Assembly (NCBI RefSeq): GCF_026341515.1
Contig: NZ_JAPEOK010000001.1
Location: 434,001-498,000, forward strand
Origin: Streptomyces sp. NBC_00878
GTDB lineage: Bacteria; Actinomycetota; Actinomycetes; Streptomycetales; Streptomycetaceae
Direction: 5' to 3'
Length of the DNA stretch: 64,000 nucleotides
Part shown: positions 16,710 through 25,479 of the stretch, one piece after another
Layout of the letters: each line of letters starts with the position of its first letter
Position numbering within the stretch: the first letter of the stretch is position 1
The notes under the pieces: generated by a model
What the model was told of the DNA's origin: nothing
Seen by the model: only the letters and a program-made list of their open reading frames with translations
The model's database searches: none
Translations under genes and position numbers: made by a program

Positions 16710-17522
16710 GTGACGCACGATTCGTCCGCACCGGCGGGCCCGTGGTCGAAGATCGACACATCGGTGCCGCATTCGGCCCGGATCTGGAACTACTGGCTGG
16801 GCGGGAAGGACAACTACCCCGTCGACCAGGAGGTGGGCGACGCGTTCCGTGAGTCCTTTCCGGGCATCGAGGAACTCGCGCGGGGCTCCCGGGCCTTCCT
16901 CGGCCGGGCCGTGCGCCACCTGGCGGACAAGGAAGGGGTCCGGCAGTTTCTGGACGTCGGTACCGGACTGCCCACCGTCGACAACACGCATCAGACGGCC
17001 CAGCGGGTGGCCCCCGAGGCACGGATCGTCTACGTCGACAACGACCCGCTGGTGCTGGCCCACGCCCGGGCGCTGCTGACCAGCACCCCGCAGGGGGTGA
17101 CCGACTACATCGACGCGGACCTGCACGATCCCGACGCGATCCTGCGCCAGGCGGCCAGGACGCTGGACCTGACCCGGCCGGTGGCGCTCACCCTGATGCA
17201 GGTCAGCGGGCACATAGCCGACTACGACGAGGCACGGTCCATCGTGAACCGGCTGCTGGAGGCCCTGCCGTCCGGCAGCTTCCTGGCGTTCAACGACAGC
17301 GTGGACACCCACAAGGACAACGCGGAGGCCACCCGGCGCTACAACGAGAGCGGCGCCGCCCCGTACTTCCTCCGCAGCCCGGAACAACTGGCCGGTTTCT
17401 TCGAGGGTCTTGAGCTGCTGGAGCCCGGCGTGGTCCCGCTGGCGGAGTGGCGTCCCGACCCGGGCGCCCCCGCGATCCCGGTCGAGGTGATCGCCCTCGG
17501 CGGTGTCGGCCGCAAGCCCTGA
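16710..17522 (+). CDS. SAM-dependent methyltransferase, PF04672 (Methyltransf_19) family
   Basis: A 270-residue protein typical of the expanded actinomycete PF04672 family. The N-terminal signature SARIWNYWLGGKDNYPVDQ is diagnostic. The SAM motif is FLDVGTGLPTVDNTH, followed by VYVDNDPLVLAHARAL. Many Streptomyces carry dozens of paralogues, and their substrates are not known. GTG start with GAGGAGG 7 nt upstream. It diverges from the metzincin gene and is followed by a 305-nt non-coding stretch. Confidence 0.9.
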   Translation: MTHDSSAPAGPWSKIDTSVPHSARIWNYWLGGKDNYPVDQEVGDAFRESFPGIEELARGSRAFLGRAVRHLADKEGVRQFLDVGTGLPTVDNTHQTAQRVAPEARIVYVDNDPLVLAHARALLTSTPQGVTDYIDADLHDPDAILRQAARTLDLTRPVALTLMQVSGHIADYDEARSIVNRLLEALPSGSFLAFNDSVDTHKDNAEATRRYNESGAAPYFLRSPEQLAGFFEGLELLEPGVVPLAEWRPDPGAPAIPVEVIALGGVGRKP

Positions 17523-17827
17523 TATCCGGCCAATCCCCGTTACCCGTACGCCTGTTACCCGTACGCCCGCTACCTGTACCCATAGCGGCGCCCACGGCGG
17601 CTGCCGCAGCCGCGCCTGCGCCCGGATGTCGGGCGGGCCGGTCCGGAACCTCGTCGGGCGGGCCGGTCCGGAGCTCCCTCCATGGCTGAGTCTTTGCCGC
17701 GGCCAAAGGATCTCCTGACCGGCCCCAGCCGTACTCCCGGGCATCCGCACCCGCTCACCGCGGGGGCGACCACAGCGTTCCCGGAGCACTCCACTCCGGG
17801 GGCGGATGTCCTGGGCCAGGAGGAGCC
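17523..17827. other. Non-coding gap with 15-bp direct repeats
   Basis: About 300 bases without a convincing gene. Near its start (17540-17582) there are two near-identical 15-bp copies of GTTACCCGTACGCC followed by a third degenerate one. Further on are GC-rich direct repeats around GGGCGGGCCGGTCCGGA. A promoter for the DUF4142 gene is expected near the end, but I cannot pick out a convincing -10/-35 pair. Confidence 0.5.
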
Positions 17828-18565
17828 ATGCGTATGTCCCGGAACGCGGCGGGAACGGTCTTCGTCGTGAGCAGCCTGACGCTGACCCTCGCCGCGCTCG
17901 CCTATCCCGCGATGCTCGGGGTGCAGAACGCGTCGAGTTCCCCGTCACGCGTCATCGCCCACACGCCGACCGGCCCGCTCACGGAGGCGGACCGCGATTT
18001 CGTCGTCAAGGTGCGCTCCGCCGGGCTCTGGGAGTTCCCCTCCGGCGAGCTGGCCCTGACGAAGGGCACGACCCAGCCCGTCAGAACGGCGGGCGAGCAT
18101 CTGATCTCGGGCCACGCCGCGCTCGACGCCGAGTGCCGGCTGATCGCTCCCCGGCTGGGGATCACCCTGCCCAACCAGGCGTCCCCGCAGCAGCAGGGTT
18201 TCGTGGCAACGCTGACCGCGGACCACGGCAAGCAGTTCGACACCGATCTCGCCAACATCCTGCGGGTGACCCACGGCCAGATCTTCCCGGCAGTCGCGAA
18301 GATCCGGGCCACGACCGAGAACTCCCTGGTCCGTGAACTGGCCGACCAGGCCAACGACACCGTTCTGGACCACATCTCCGTCCTGGAGAAGACCGGGCTG
18401 GTCGACTTCGACTCGGTCCTCTTCCAGGAGACGACCCCTCCGAAGCTGCCCGCCGGCGACGTCACTCCGCCCGCGCCCCCTCGGGGAGCGCCGGTCGTCG
18501 CTCTCACCCCGCCCGCGAACAGCTCCGCGACACCTACGCCCACCCCGTCACCGACGGTGGGGTAG
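17828..18565 (+). CDS. DUF4142 secreted ferritin-like helical protein
   Basis: A 245-residue protein. Residues 1-35 form a signal or anchor helix (GTVFVVSSLTLTLAALAYPA). The body matches DUF4142: LTEADRDFVVKVRSAGLWEFPSGELAL, the AGEHLISGHAALDAE helix and the DHGKQFDTDLANILR helix, predicting a four-helix bundle related to the ferritin fold. The C-terminal 40 residues are Pro/Thr-rich. AGGAGG lies 5 nt before the ATG. It converges on the VOC gene with a 1-nt gap. Function of the family in Streptomyces is not established. Confidence 0.85.
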   Translation: MRMSRNAAGTVFVVSSLTLTLAALAYPAMLGVQNASSSPSRVIAHTPTGPLTEADRDFVVKVRSAGLWEFPSGELALTKGTTQPVRTAGEHLISGHAALDAECRLIAPRLGITLPNQASPQQQGFVATLTADHGKQFDTDLANILRVTHGQIFPAVAKIRATTENSLVRELADQANDTVLDHISVLEKTGLVDFDSVLFQETTPPKLPAGDVTPPAPPRGAPVVALTPPANSSATPTPTPSPTVG

Positions 18566-18566
18566 G

Positions 18567-19049
18567 TCAGCGCACGGTCGTGCCGTACATCTCGCCGAGC
18601 GGATCCGCGAGCAGCTCGACGCGGGTGCCGTCGGGGTCACGGAAGTAGATCGAGGTACCGCTCTCCTCCTGGTAGTCCACCCCGGCCGCGTCGAGCCGGT
18701 CGCGCAGGCGGCGCCAGTTGTCGGGTTCGACGGAGATGGCCAGGTGGTGGAGGCCGCCGAGGACTTCCGCGTACGGGCCGAGGCCGAGGCCGGGGAAGTC
18801 GAAGAAGGCGAGCAGGTTCCCGTGCCCGATGTCGAAGAAGAAGTGGGTCGAGCCCTTGTAGTCGCGGTTCTCGAACATCTCCGTGAGCGGGAACTCCAGC
18901 AGTTCCTGGTAGAAGCGCACCGTCCGCTCGACATCGCCGGAGAGCAGTGCGACATGGTGCACGCCCCGGGCCGAACTGGGTCCCCTGTCCGGGGCCAGAT
19001 AGGCGTCCCTGATCCGTGCCCTCTCGGTTTCGATCGCCGTCAGGTCCAA
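18567..19049 (-). CDS. VOC (glyoxalase/dioxygenase) superfamily protein
   Basis: A 160-residue protein with two beta-alpha-beta-beta-beta modules: [20 protein letters not shown] (metal ligand His) and [17 protein letters not shown] (second His), ending with [17 protein letters not shown] (metal ligand Glu). It may bind a divalent metal and act on a small substrate. I prefer the TTG at 19049, which has AGGAGGAG 8 nt upstream; a GTG at 19085 in the same frame is the alternative. Divergent from the alcohol dehydrogenase gene across about 185 nt, which suggests they may share regulation. Confidence 0.85.
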   Translation of the reverse strand: MDLTAIETERARIRDAYLAPDRGPSSARGVHHVALLSGDVERTVRFYQELLEFPLTEMFENRDYKGSTHFFFDIGHGNLLAFFDFPGLGLGPYAEVLGGLHHLAISVEPDNWRRLRDRLDAAGVDYQEESGTSIYFRDPDGTRVELLADPLGEMYGTTVR

Positions 19050-19234
19050 GGGGTTCTCCTCCTGGCTCGACACGTACGCGCACACTCCTCACACAATGGA
19101 AGGGGACGTCGGCCGCGACGACCGGGGCCGGCGCGTCACCGGCATCACCGAAACGGTTTGCCGTTCAACCACTGGTCACTCTAGGCATCCCCTCCGTCCG
19201 GTCAAGGCCGCGGAGCCGGAGGAACGGAGACGAC

Positions 19235-20260
19235 ATGACCACGATGTACGCCTGGGAGGTGGCCGAGCCGGGACCGATCGAGCAGGACCCGTTGCGGCGT
19301 GTCGAGAAGCCGGTCCCCGTGCCCGGGCCTGACGAACTTCTCGTCCGCGTCCGCGCCTGCGGCGTCTGCCGCACCGATCTGCACGTCAGCGAGGGTGACC
19401 TGCCGGTGCGCCGGCCGCGGGTGACACCCGGCCACGAGGTCGTCGGGCGGGTGGCGGCCAGGGGCGCCGCCGCGACCGGATTCGCCGTCGGCGACCGGGT
19501 CGGGGTGGCCTGGCTGAGCCGTACCGACGGCACCTGCGGGTACTGCGTGCGCGGGGCGGAGAACCTCTGCCCGGACTCGCGCTACACGGGCTGGGACACC
19601 GACGGCGGCTACGCCCAGTACACGACGGTGCCCGCCGCCTTCGCCCACCCGCTGCCCGGCGACCTCGACGACGTCGCCCTGGCTCCGCTGCTGTGCGCGG
19701 GCATCATCGGCTACCGCGCCCTGCGCCGCGCCGCGCTGCCTCCCGGCGGACGCCTCGGCCTGTACGGGTTCGGCGGCAGCGCCCACCTCTGCGCCCAGCT
19801 GGCCCTGGCCCAGGGCGCGACCGTCCACGTACTGACCCGGGACCCGGCCGCCCGACGCCTCGCCCTCGCTCTGGGAGCCGCCTCGGCGTCCGGGGCGTAC
19901 GACGCGCCTCCGGAACCCCTGGACAGCGCCATCCTCTTCGCCCCGGTCGGCGATCTCGTACCGGTCGCGCTGCGCGCCCTGGACCGCGGTGGCGTGCTCT
20001 CGATCGCGGGCATCCACCTCAGCGAGATCCCGCCGCTCGCCTACGAGCGCGAGCTGTTCTACGAGAAGGAGGTGCGCAGTGTCACCTCCAACACCCGTAA
20101 GGACGCCCGCGACTTCCTGGCCCTCGCGGCCCGCCACGGTATCCGCGCGACCACCCACACCTACCCGATGTCCCAGGCCCCGCGGTCGCTCCGGGATCTC
20201 AAGGCGGGCCGCTTCGACGGGGCGGCCGTGCTGGTCGATGATGGCGGGTCGTGGGACTGA
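19235..20260 (+). CDS. Zinc-dependent alcohol dehydrogenase (MDR superfamily)
   Basis: A 341-residue medium-chain dehydrogenase. The catalytic zinc ligands are in [18 protein letters not shown] and PGHEVVGRV. The structural zinc site is partly present as [15 protein letters not shown], with three of the usual four cysteines. The NAD(P) Rossmann motif is [15 protein letters not shown]. It fits the AdhP-like/zinc-binding alcohol dehydrogenases with bulky preferred substrates. ATG has GGAG 5 nt upstream. The divergent VOC gene may be functionally linked. Confidence 0.88.
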   Translation: MTTMYAWEVAEPGPIEQDPLRRVEKPVPVPGPDELLVRVRACGVCRTDLHVSEGDLPVRRPRVTPGHEVVGRVAARGAAATGFAVGDRVGVAWLSRTDGTCGYCVRGAENLCPDSRYTGWDTDGGYAQYTTVPAAFAHPLPGDLDDVALAPLLCAGIIGYRALRRAALPPGGRLGLYGFGGSAHLCAQLALAQGATVHVLTRDPAARRLALALGAASASGAYDAPPEPLDSAILFAPVGDLVPVALRALDRGGVLSIAGIHLSEIPPLAYERELFYEKEVRSVTSNTRKDARDFLALAARHGIRATTHTYPMSQAPRSLRDLKAGRFDGAAVLVDDGGSWD

Positions 20261-20299
20261 CCCCGCCGGCGCCGCCCCCAGGACGAACGGACTCACACC

Positions 20300-20770
20300 A
20301 TGGACCTGCTTCCCTTCAGCACCGCGTACGCGACGACCGTGGCGACCTGGCCGGTGTCCGCCGTGGAGGTCTCGATGTGGTGCGGGCGGGCGGAGTTCCC
20401 CATGGCCTGGCAGACCGTCGCGGACTGGCAGGGGGAGCCGGACGTGACGGCTCACCTGCTCATGGAGGGCGAACGGCCCGTCGCGTACGGGGAGTTGTGG
20501 TTCGACGCCGAGGAGGACGAGGTGGAGCTGGCCCGGATCATCGTGGCGCCCGAGGTGCGCGGGCGTGGCCTCGGACGTGTGCTGGTCCGGGGGCTCCTCG
20601 GCGAGGCCGACCGCTCCGGGCACTCGGACGTGTTCATGCGGGTGCACCCGGACAACGACGCGGCCCTGCGCTGCTATCGGGGCGCCGGGTTCGTCCCCGT
20701 CGGCCCGGAGCTGGCCGAGGCCTGGAACGCCGTACAGCCCGTCGACTACGTCTGGCTACGGCACCAGTGA
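20300..20770 (+). CDS. GNAT family N-acetyltransferase
   Basis: A 156-residue GNAT protein. The acetyl-CoA pyrophosphate loop is APEVRGRGLGRVLV, preceded by the beta4 strand EVELARIIV and followed by FMRVHPDNDAALRCYRGAGF, a standard GNAT C-terminal half. Substrate unknown. It lies 39 nt after the alcohol dehydrogenase and its 3' end overlaps the convergent PPOX gene by 15 nt. Confidence 0.88.
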   Translation: MDLLPFSTAYATTVATWPVSAVEVSMWCGRAEFPMAWQTVADWQGEPDVTAHLLMEGERPVAYGELWFDAEEDEVELARIIVAPEVRGRGLGRVLVRGLLGEADRSGHSDVFMRVHPDNDAALRCYRGAGFVPVGPELAEAWNAVQPVDYVWLRHQ

Positions 20771-21142
20771 CACCCGGATGCCGATCGTCCCCTTCTTCCC
20801 GCGGCGCAGTCGGCTGCCGAGCAGGGTGAGCCGGCCGAGGATGCCGTATTTGCGGACGATGAGCCCGCGATAGTGCTCGGTGACGTCCTGGTCGCAGACC
20901 TCGGCGGTGGCGGGGATCTGTTCGCCGGTCGGCTTGCCGCGGACGTCGCAGGGGCCGACGAGAACGTCGGCGCGGTTGCGGATCCGCTTCACCTTCCAGG
21001 AGTCCGTGGGCGTCCACACTCCTAGCGTGTCGCCGTCGCGGACCACCCACACCGGGGTCGCGACCGGCGTGCCGTTCTTCCGGTAGCTGGTGACCAGCAG
21101 GTACGAGCCGGCACCGAGCCGCTCCAGGGTTGTCTTGTCCAC
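20756..21142 (-). CDS. PPOX-class probable F420-dependent enzyme
   Basis: A 128-residue split-barrel flavin/deazaflavin protein. It has the family start ERLGAGSYLLVTSYRKNGTPVATPVWVVRDGD and the WKVKRIRNRADVLVGPCD strand. The size matches the Rv2061-like group that uses F420 in actinobacteria. GTG start. Cofactor choice between F420 and FMN is by family resemblance only. Confidence 0.8.
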   Translation of the reverse strand: MDKTTLERLGAGSYLLVTSYRKNGTPVATPVWVVRDGDTLGVWTPTDSWKVKRIRNRADVLVGPCDVRGKPTGEQIPATAEVCDQDVTEHYRGLIVRKYGILGRLTLLGSRLRRGKKGTIGIRVSLVP

Positions 21143-21306
21143 GCGGTGAGTCTAGGCGCGGGCGGGCCCGGCGGGGCCCTGGGCCGGACGAGCGCTCCCT
21201 GACGGCTCGTCAGCGATGCGCCGGGCTTTCGGGCACGGGATGTGAGAGGGAGTCGGAGAGGAGTCGATTCGTACGACAATCAATCAGTCCGCCCGGAGGA
21301 CCTCGC

Positions 21307-21984
21307 ATGTCTGTCTCGCCACTCCCCCGCACCGGCCGCACCGCCCGAGTCACGCGCGCCACCCGCGTCGTCCGCGCTCGTACCGCCCGCTCCCGCACAG
21401 GAGCCGTCGGCCTCACGGCGCTCGCCCTCGCCGGAACCGCCCTCCTCGGCGCCCCGGCCGCCCTCGCCGCCCCCGGTGACAACGGCGACGTCAGGATCCA
21501 CGCGGACACGACGGCCGCCACCGACCAGCGCGACAACCCGAAGGTCTGCCAGTTCTATCTCGCGGCCTTCGACTTCGACCGAGGTCGGGGGGTCACCTGG
21601 ATCATCGAGCCCGAGCCGGCGAACCGGGGCAGCGCCACGCTCACCGGCACCCTGGCGCTGCCCACCGGTACCGGCCGGACGAGCGGTCTGCTGGCCCTGC
21701 CCGACGGTCAGTACAAGCTCACCTGGCAGATCACGGATACCAACGGCACGGGAAACAAGGTGTTCGAGGTCGACTGCAAAAAGACCTCGCCCGCGGGCGG
21801 ACCCGAGGGCGTGGCACCCGGCGGTCCCGACGGCGGCGTGCCCGCGGGCGGCGGAGGTCTCACCGAGTCGCCGAGCGTGTCGGCGGTCAGCGCCGCGGCG
21901 GCGGTCGGCCTGGTCGGTGTGTCGGGCTTCGTCTACGTCCGGATGCTGCGCCGCCGGCCCGATGGCCGCGCGCCTACCGTCTGA
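21307..21984 (+). CDS. Secreted, membrane-anchored surface protein (sortase neighbour)
   Basis: A 225-residue protein. An Arg-rich start leads into a signal helix (GLTALALAGTALLGAPAALA). The mature part holds two cysteines (KVCQFYLAAFDFDRG and EVDCKK) likely to pair in a beta domain. A Gly/Pro-rich linker then leads to a C-terminal hydrophobic helix (VSAAAAVGLVGVSGFVYV) with an Arg tail. There is no LPxTG, but the layout is that of the surface proteins that sit beside class F sortases in Streptomyces, and a sortase gene follows at once. GGAGG 7 nt before ATG. Confidence 0.75.
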   Translation: MSVSPLPRTGRTARVTRATRVVRARTARSRTGAVGLTALALAGTALLGAPAALAAPGDNGDVRIHADTTAATDQRDNPKVCQFYLAAFDFDRGRGVTWIIEPEPANRGSATLTGTLALPTGTGRTSGLLALPDGQYKLTWQITDTNGTGNKVFEVDCKKTSPAGGPEGVAPGGPDGGVPAGGGGLTESPSVSAVSAAAAVGLVGVSGFVYVRMLRRRPDGRAPTV

Positions 21985-22013
21985 CGAGGACGGTCGCGCT
22001 GGCCCTCTTCCTG

Positions 22014-22674
22014 GTGATGGGCGGCATCTGGTGGGCCGAGGACGACGGCCGCCCCGCGGGTCCGGCCGCCGGGCCCGGGGACACCGAGGCATCCTCGGGG
22101 CCCTCCGCCGCCGTGCCACCGGAGCCCCGGCGCGGCCACGTCGCCGTGCCGCCTGCCGCCCACCGCCCGAGCCCGGCGCCCCAACCGCTCCCGCGGTCCA
22201 GGGCGACGGTCCTGAGCATCCCGTACCTCGGTCTGGAGGCCCCGGTCGTCGGACTGCGCCTGGACCGGAAACGGCGGCTCACCACTCCGCCGGTGGACAG
22301 CCCCGAACTGGCCGGCTGGTACGAGGACGGCCCCTCGCCCGGAGAGCCGGGCACCGCCGTGGTGGTCGGCCTCCGGGACACCGCCACCGTGCCCGCCGTC
22401 TTCGCCGGCCTGAACGGACTGACGCCCGGCCGGCTCGTCGAGGCGCGCCGCGCCGACGGCCGCACCGCCGTCTACACGGTGGATGCAGTGCGCACGTACG
22501 ACAAGGAGCGCTTCCCCAGTCAGGAGGTGTACGACGCCGGAGGGCGTCCCGAGCTGCGGCTGATCACCTGCGCGGGGCGTACGACCGGGGGACCGGGGGA
22601 CCGGCTGCCGGAGCAACCTCGTCGTCTTCGCGCATCTGGCACGGACGCGGGGGCCCGCGCGCCCCGGCCGGTGA
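22014..22674 (+). pseudogene. Class F sortase, frameshifted near the active site
   Basis: The frame encodes a class F sortase: TM-like start, Pro/Ala-rich linker, then VLSIPYLGLEAPVVGLRLD, GEPGTAVVVGLRDT (in place of the usual His motif) and the catalytic RLITCAG. Right after TCAG the reading frame fails. The expected YDRGTG appears in a second frame and RSNLVVFAHLARTRG in a third, ending with TGA at 22672-22674. Both shifts fall in G runs (about 22576 and 22597) and each equals one missing G. Either the gene is dead or these are homopolymer errors. Hydrophobic codons upstream of 22014 are in frame, so the true start is unclear. Confidence 0.7.
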
Positions 22675-22770
22675 CCGTACCGACTCGGACGTTCCACGAA
22701 CACAGCCTCCGCGCACATCACTTCTGGCCCTCCGCCCCCACGGTCCGATCCCCCGTGTCAGACTCCGACG

Positions 22771-23652
22771 ATGAGCTCGGAGACGATCAACGCGGCGGCA
22801 GCGGGGACTTGGCGGCTCGGCGACCTCACGGTCAACCGGCTCGGTTTCGGGACCATGCGGCTGACCGGAAGCGGCGCTTTCGACCAGGGCACCCCGAGCG
22901 ACCGTGAACGGTCACTCGGCGTGCTCCGGCGCGCTCTGGAACTGGGTGTCAACCACATCGACACCGCCGCCTTCTACTTCTCGTCCCTGCGCTCGGCCAA
23001 CGAGCTGGTCAACTCGGCGCTGGCCCCGTATCCGGACGACCTGGTCATCGTCACCAAGGTCGGTCCCGGGCGCGATCCGTCGGGCGCGTGGCTGCCCTGG
23101 GCCAGGCCCGAGCAGCTGCGCGGACAGGTGGAGGAGAACCTGCGCCAGCTCGGCCGCGACCACCTCGACGTGGTCAACCTGCGGACGCACGGGCGCCATT
23201 CGATCGCCGAGCACTTCGGCGCACTGGCCGCACTGCGCGAGGCCGGGCTCGTCCGCCACCTCGGGGTGTCCGATGTCGACCCCGAGCAGCTCGCCGAGGC
23301 ACAGGCCATCGCGCCGGTGGTCTGCGTCCAGAACCGGTACGCCCTCGACACGCGTACCGAGAGCGACGAGGTCCTGCGGATCTGCGGTGAACAGGGCATC
23401 GCCTTCGTGCCGTTCTTCGCGATAGTGGGCTCAGGCGGCAGCAAGGGCGCCTCCGGCGCCCAGGACGCCGAGGTTCTCGCCGTGGCACGGGCCCACGGCG
23501 TGACCCCCGCGCAGATCCGGCTGGCCTGGACACTGCACCGCGGTGCGCACGTCCTGGCCATCCCGGGCACCGGCGATCCGGACCATCTCGTGCAGAACGT
23601 GGCCGCGGGCGCGATCCGTCTGTCGGACGACGAACTCGCCCGGCTCGTCTGA
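22771..23652 (+). CDS. Aldo/keto reductase
   Basis: A 293-residue (alpha/beta)8 barrel oxidoreductase. Landmarks: GFGTMRL, catalytic Asp in HIDTAAFYFSSLRSANEL (Tyr in the same stretch), Lys in VIVTKVG, His-equivalent in VVNLRTHG, and the NADPH-binding end AIPGTGDPDHLVQNVAA. Size is normal for the family. It is a soluble NADPH-dependent carbonyl reductase of unknown substrate. Neighbours give no specific pathway. Confidence 0.9.
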   Translation: MSSETINAAAAGTWRLGDLTVNRLGFGTMRLTGSGAFDQGTPSDRERSLGVLRRALELGVNHIDTAAFYFSSLRSANELVNSALAPYPDDLVIVTKVGPGRDPSGAWLPWARPEQLRGQVEENLRQLGRDHLDVVNLRTHGRHSIAEHFGALAALREAGLVRHLGVSDVDPEQLAEAQAIAPVVCVQNRYALDTRTESDEVLRICGEQGIAFVPFFAIVGSGGSKGASGAQDAEVLAVARAHGVTPAQIRLAWTLHRGAHVLAIPGTGDPDHLVQNVAAGAIRLSDDELARLV

Positions 23653-23672
23653 GAGCTGGGGATCTCTTCGCG

Positions 23673-24212
23673 ATGGGTGACAGCACTCTGTGGGTGGCCG
23701 CGCTGACGGCCGGGACCGCCGTGCTCGCGAGCTGGGTGACCAGCCGCGGCACCTACCGGGCCGCCCGCATCCAGGCGGACGCGGCCGCCGCGTCCGTACA
23801 GGCGGACCGGCTCCGGGCGGCCCGGCGGGCGGCGTACGTCGACGTCATCGAGCAGGCCCAGCGCATGGGCGACCTCTACTGGAAGGTGTCCGACGCCGGT
23901 CAGCTCAGCGACCCGGACGAGCGGCTCGCCGCGCTCAAGGACCTGCGGGTACGGCTCCGTGGCGAGTACGCCGTGCTGCGTCAACGGGTCTGGGTGGCCG
24001 ACCTGGAGGGCCCCTCCGCGGTCGCCTCGGCCGCGGACCGGGTCCGCCGCGCGACGAGCGACAACTGGCGGGCGCTCGGCGCGATGATCGCGGGCGAGGA
24101 GGACGCGGGCCGACGGTTCAACGACTGCTACGCCCCGTTCTGGGAGTCGGTCGTGAACTTCGTCGACATCGCCCGCACGGCCCTGCACGAGACACGTACG
24201 TCTACCCCTTGA
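23673..24212 (+). CDS. Hypothetical membrane-anchored helical protein
   Basis: A 179-residue protein. An N-terminal hydrophobic helix (LWVAALTAGTAVLASWV) is followed by a long Ala/Arg/Gln-rich helical region (about 25-75) that could form a coiled coil, then further helices. Proteins of this shape are common and uncharacterised in Streptomyces. The 3' end overlaps the convergent hydrolase gene by 11 nt. Confidence 0.65.
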   Translation: MGDSTLWVAALTAGTAVLASWVTSRGTYRAARIQADAAAASVQADRLRAARRAAYVDVIEQAQRMGDLYWKVSDAGQLSDPDERLAALKDLRVRLRGEYAVLRQRVWVADLEGPSAVASAADRVRRATSDNWRALGAMIAGEEDAGRRFNDCYAPFWESVVNFVDIARTALHETRTSTP

Positions 24213-25194
24213 GGGATCCCAGCCAGGTGGTCAGCAGCCGGTTGACCTCGTCGGGGCGTTCCTGCTGCACCCAGTGGCCGCAGCCCTCGACGAGGTGCGA
24301 GGAGACCAGGCCGGGGAGTGTGGTGGGGAACGCGTCGATGGCGTCCGCCAACCAGGCGATGGAGGCGTCGAGTTCGCCCGCGACGAACAGCGACGGCTGG
24401 GTGATCGGGGCGCCTTCCCACTTGGCGAGGTACTCCCAGTCCTGGTCCATGCTGCGGTAGCGGTTGAGCGCGCCCGTGAGTCCGGTGCGCTCGAACTCGC
24501 CGACGCAGAAGTCGAGTTCCTCGTCCGAGAGCCAGGACGGCCGGTCCCGCACGAACCGGTCGGAGAGCTTTCCGCCCGGCGGGACGAAGAAGACACCGGC
24601 GTCTTTCGACTCCGGCATGGTGTCGGCCGACAGCGTGGCGTAGAAGCCCGTCAGCCAGCCCCGTACGTCCCGCTCGATCTCCGCCTCCGCCCGGCCCGGC
24701 TCCTGGAAGTAGCGGACGTAGAACTCCTCGTCCCCGCCGATCATGGCGAAGGCGTCGGTCGGCCGGATGCCGCCCCGCGGCGCGTACGGCACGCCGAGCA
24801 GCCCCACCGCGGAGAAGACATCGGGCCGGAGCAGCGCGGAGTCGGCGGCGATGGTCGAGCCCCAGTCGTGGCCGACGATGACGGCGGTCTCCTCGCCGAG
24901 GGCACGGACCACCGCCACGTTGTCCTCGACATGGGTCCCGATGCGGTACGCCTCCACCGCGTGAGGCGCGGAGGAGCGCCCGTAGCCGCGTACGTCGATG
25001 GCCACCGCGCGGTAGCCCGCCGCGGCGAGCGCGGGGAGCTGGTGGCGCCACGAGTACCAGAGCTCGGGAAAGCCGTGCACCAGCAGGACCAGGGGGCCGG
25101 TGCCCTGCTCCACCAGGTGGATACGGCCATCGGGGACGTCCACCACTCGGTGCTGGGCGTCGCCCGGTGTGAAGGGGTTGGCGGCCTGCGGCAT
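24202..25194 (-). CDS. Alpha/beta hydrolase, epoxide hydrolase type
   Basis: A 330-residue soluble hydrolase. The oxyanion motif is HGFPELWYSW. The nucleophile elbow VGHDWGS has Asp in the catalytic position, as in epoxide hydrolases and dehalogenases. The C-terminal catalytic His is in GCGHWVQQERPDEVN, and FVAGELDASIAWL supplies the acid region. I chose ATG 25194 because GAGGAGGAAG lies directly upstream; a longer frame opens from 25263. It probably hydrolyses epoxides to diols. Confidence 0.88.
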   Translation of the reverse strand: MPQAANPFTPGDAQHRVVDVPDGRIHLVEQGTGPLVLLVHGFPELWYSWRHQLPALAAAGYRAVAIDVRGYGRSSAPHAVEAYRIGTHVEDNVAVVRALGEETAVIVGHDWGSTIAADSALLRPDVFSAVGLLGVPYAPRGGIRPTDAFAMIGGDEEFYVRYFQEPGRAEAEIERDVRGWLTGFYATLSADTMPESKDAGVFFVPPGGKLSDRFVRDRPSWLSDEELDFCVGEFERTGLTGALNRYRSMDQDWEYLAKWEGAPITQPSLFVAGELDASIAWLADAIDAFPTTLPGLVSSHLVEGCGHWVQQERPDEVNRLLTTWLGSLKG

Positions 25195-25479
25195 GCTTCC
25201 TCCTCGGTTGGGTTCCACTGCTGCCGATCTTCGCGCCGCGTACCCCGGAGGGACGAAGGACATTGCTGTTTCGGCAACAGCGCTCCGGCACTCTCCCTCG
25301 GCGTGGTCGGGGGCGGCAGGGATTGCAAGGGACTACAGGCGGGTTCTGGCCGACTCCGAACACTCGGACTGACCGCTGAACCATCCCGCGCGACGGCACG
25401 TACTGGAGGAGGGCGTTCACCTCACGGGGAATGCCCACAGCATTGACGCTGTGTCAGGACAGTCGCACGGGAGCCGTGG

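Noticed and set aside
16436..16759. N-terminal extension of the metzincin to 16759
   Set aside because: It would overlap the divergent PF04672 methyltransferase, contains no signal peptide and has no ribosome site; ATG 16435 has GGAGG.
22674..22907. Continuation of the sortase frame to 22907
   Set aside because: After the frameshift the read is nonsense and overlaps the aldo/keto reductase start; the true end is the TGA at 22672.
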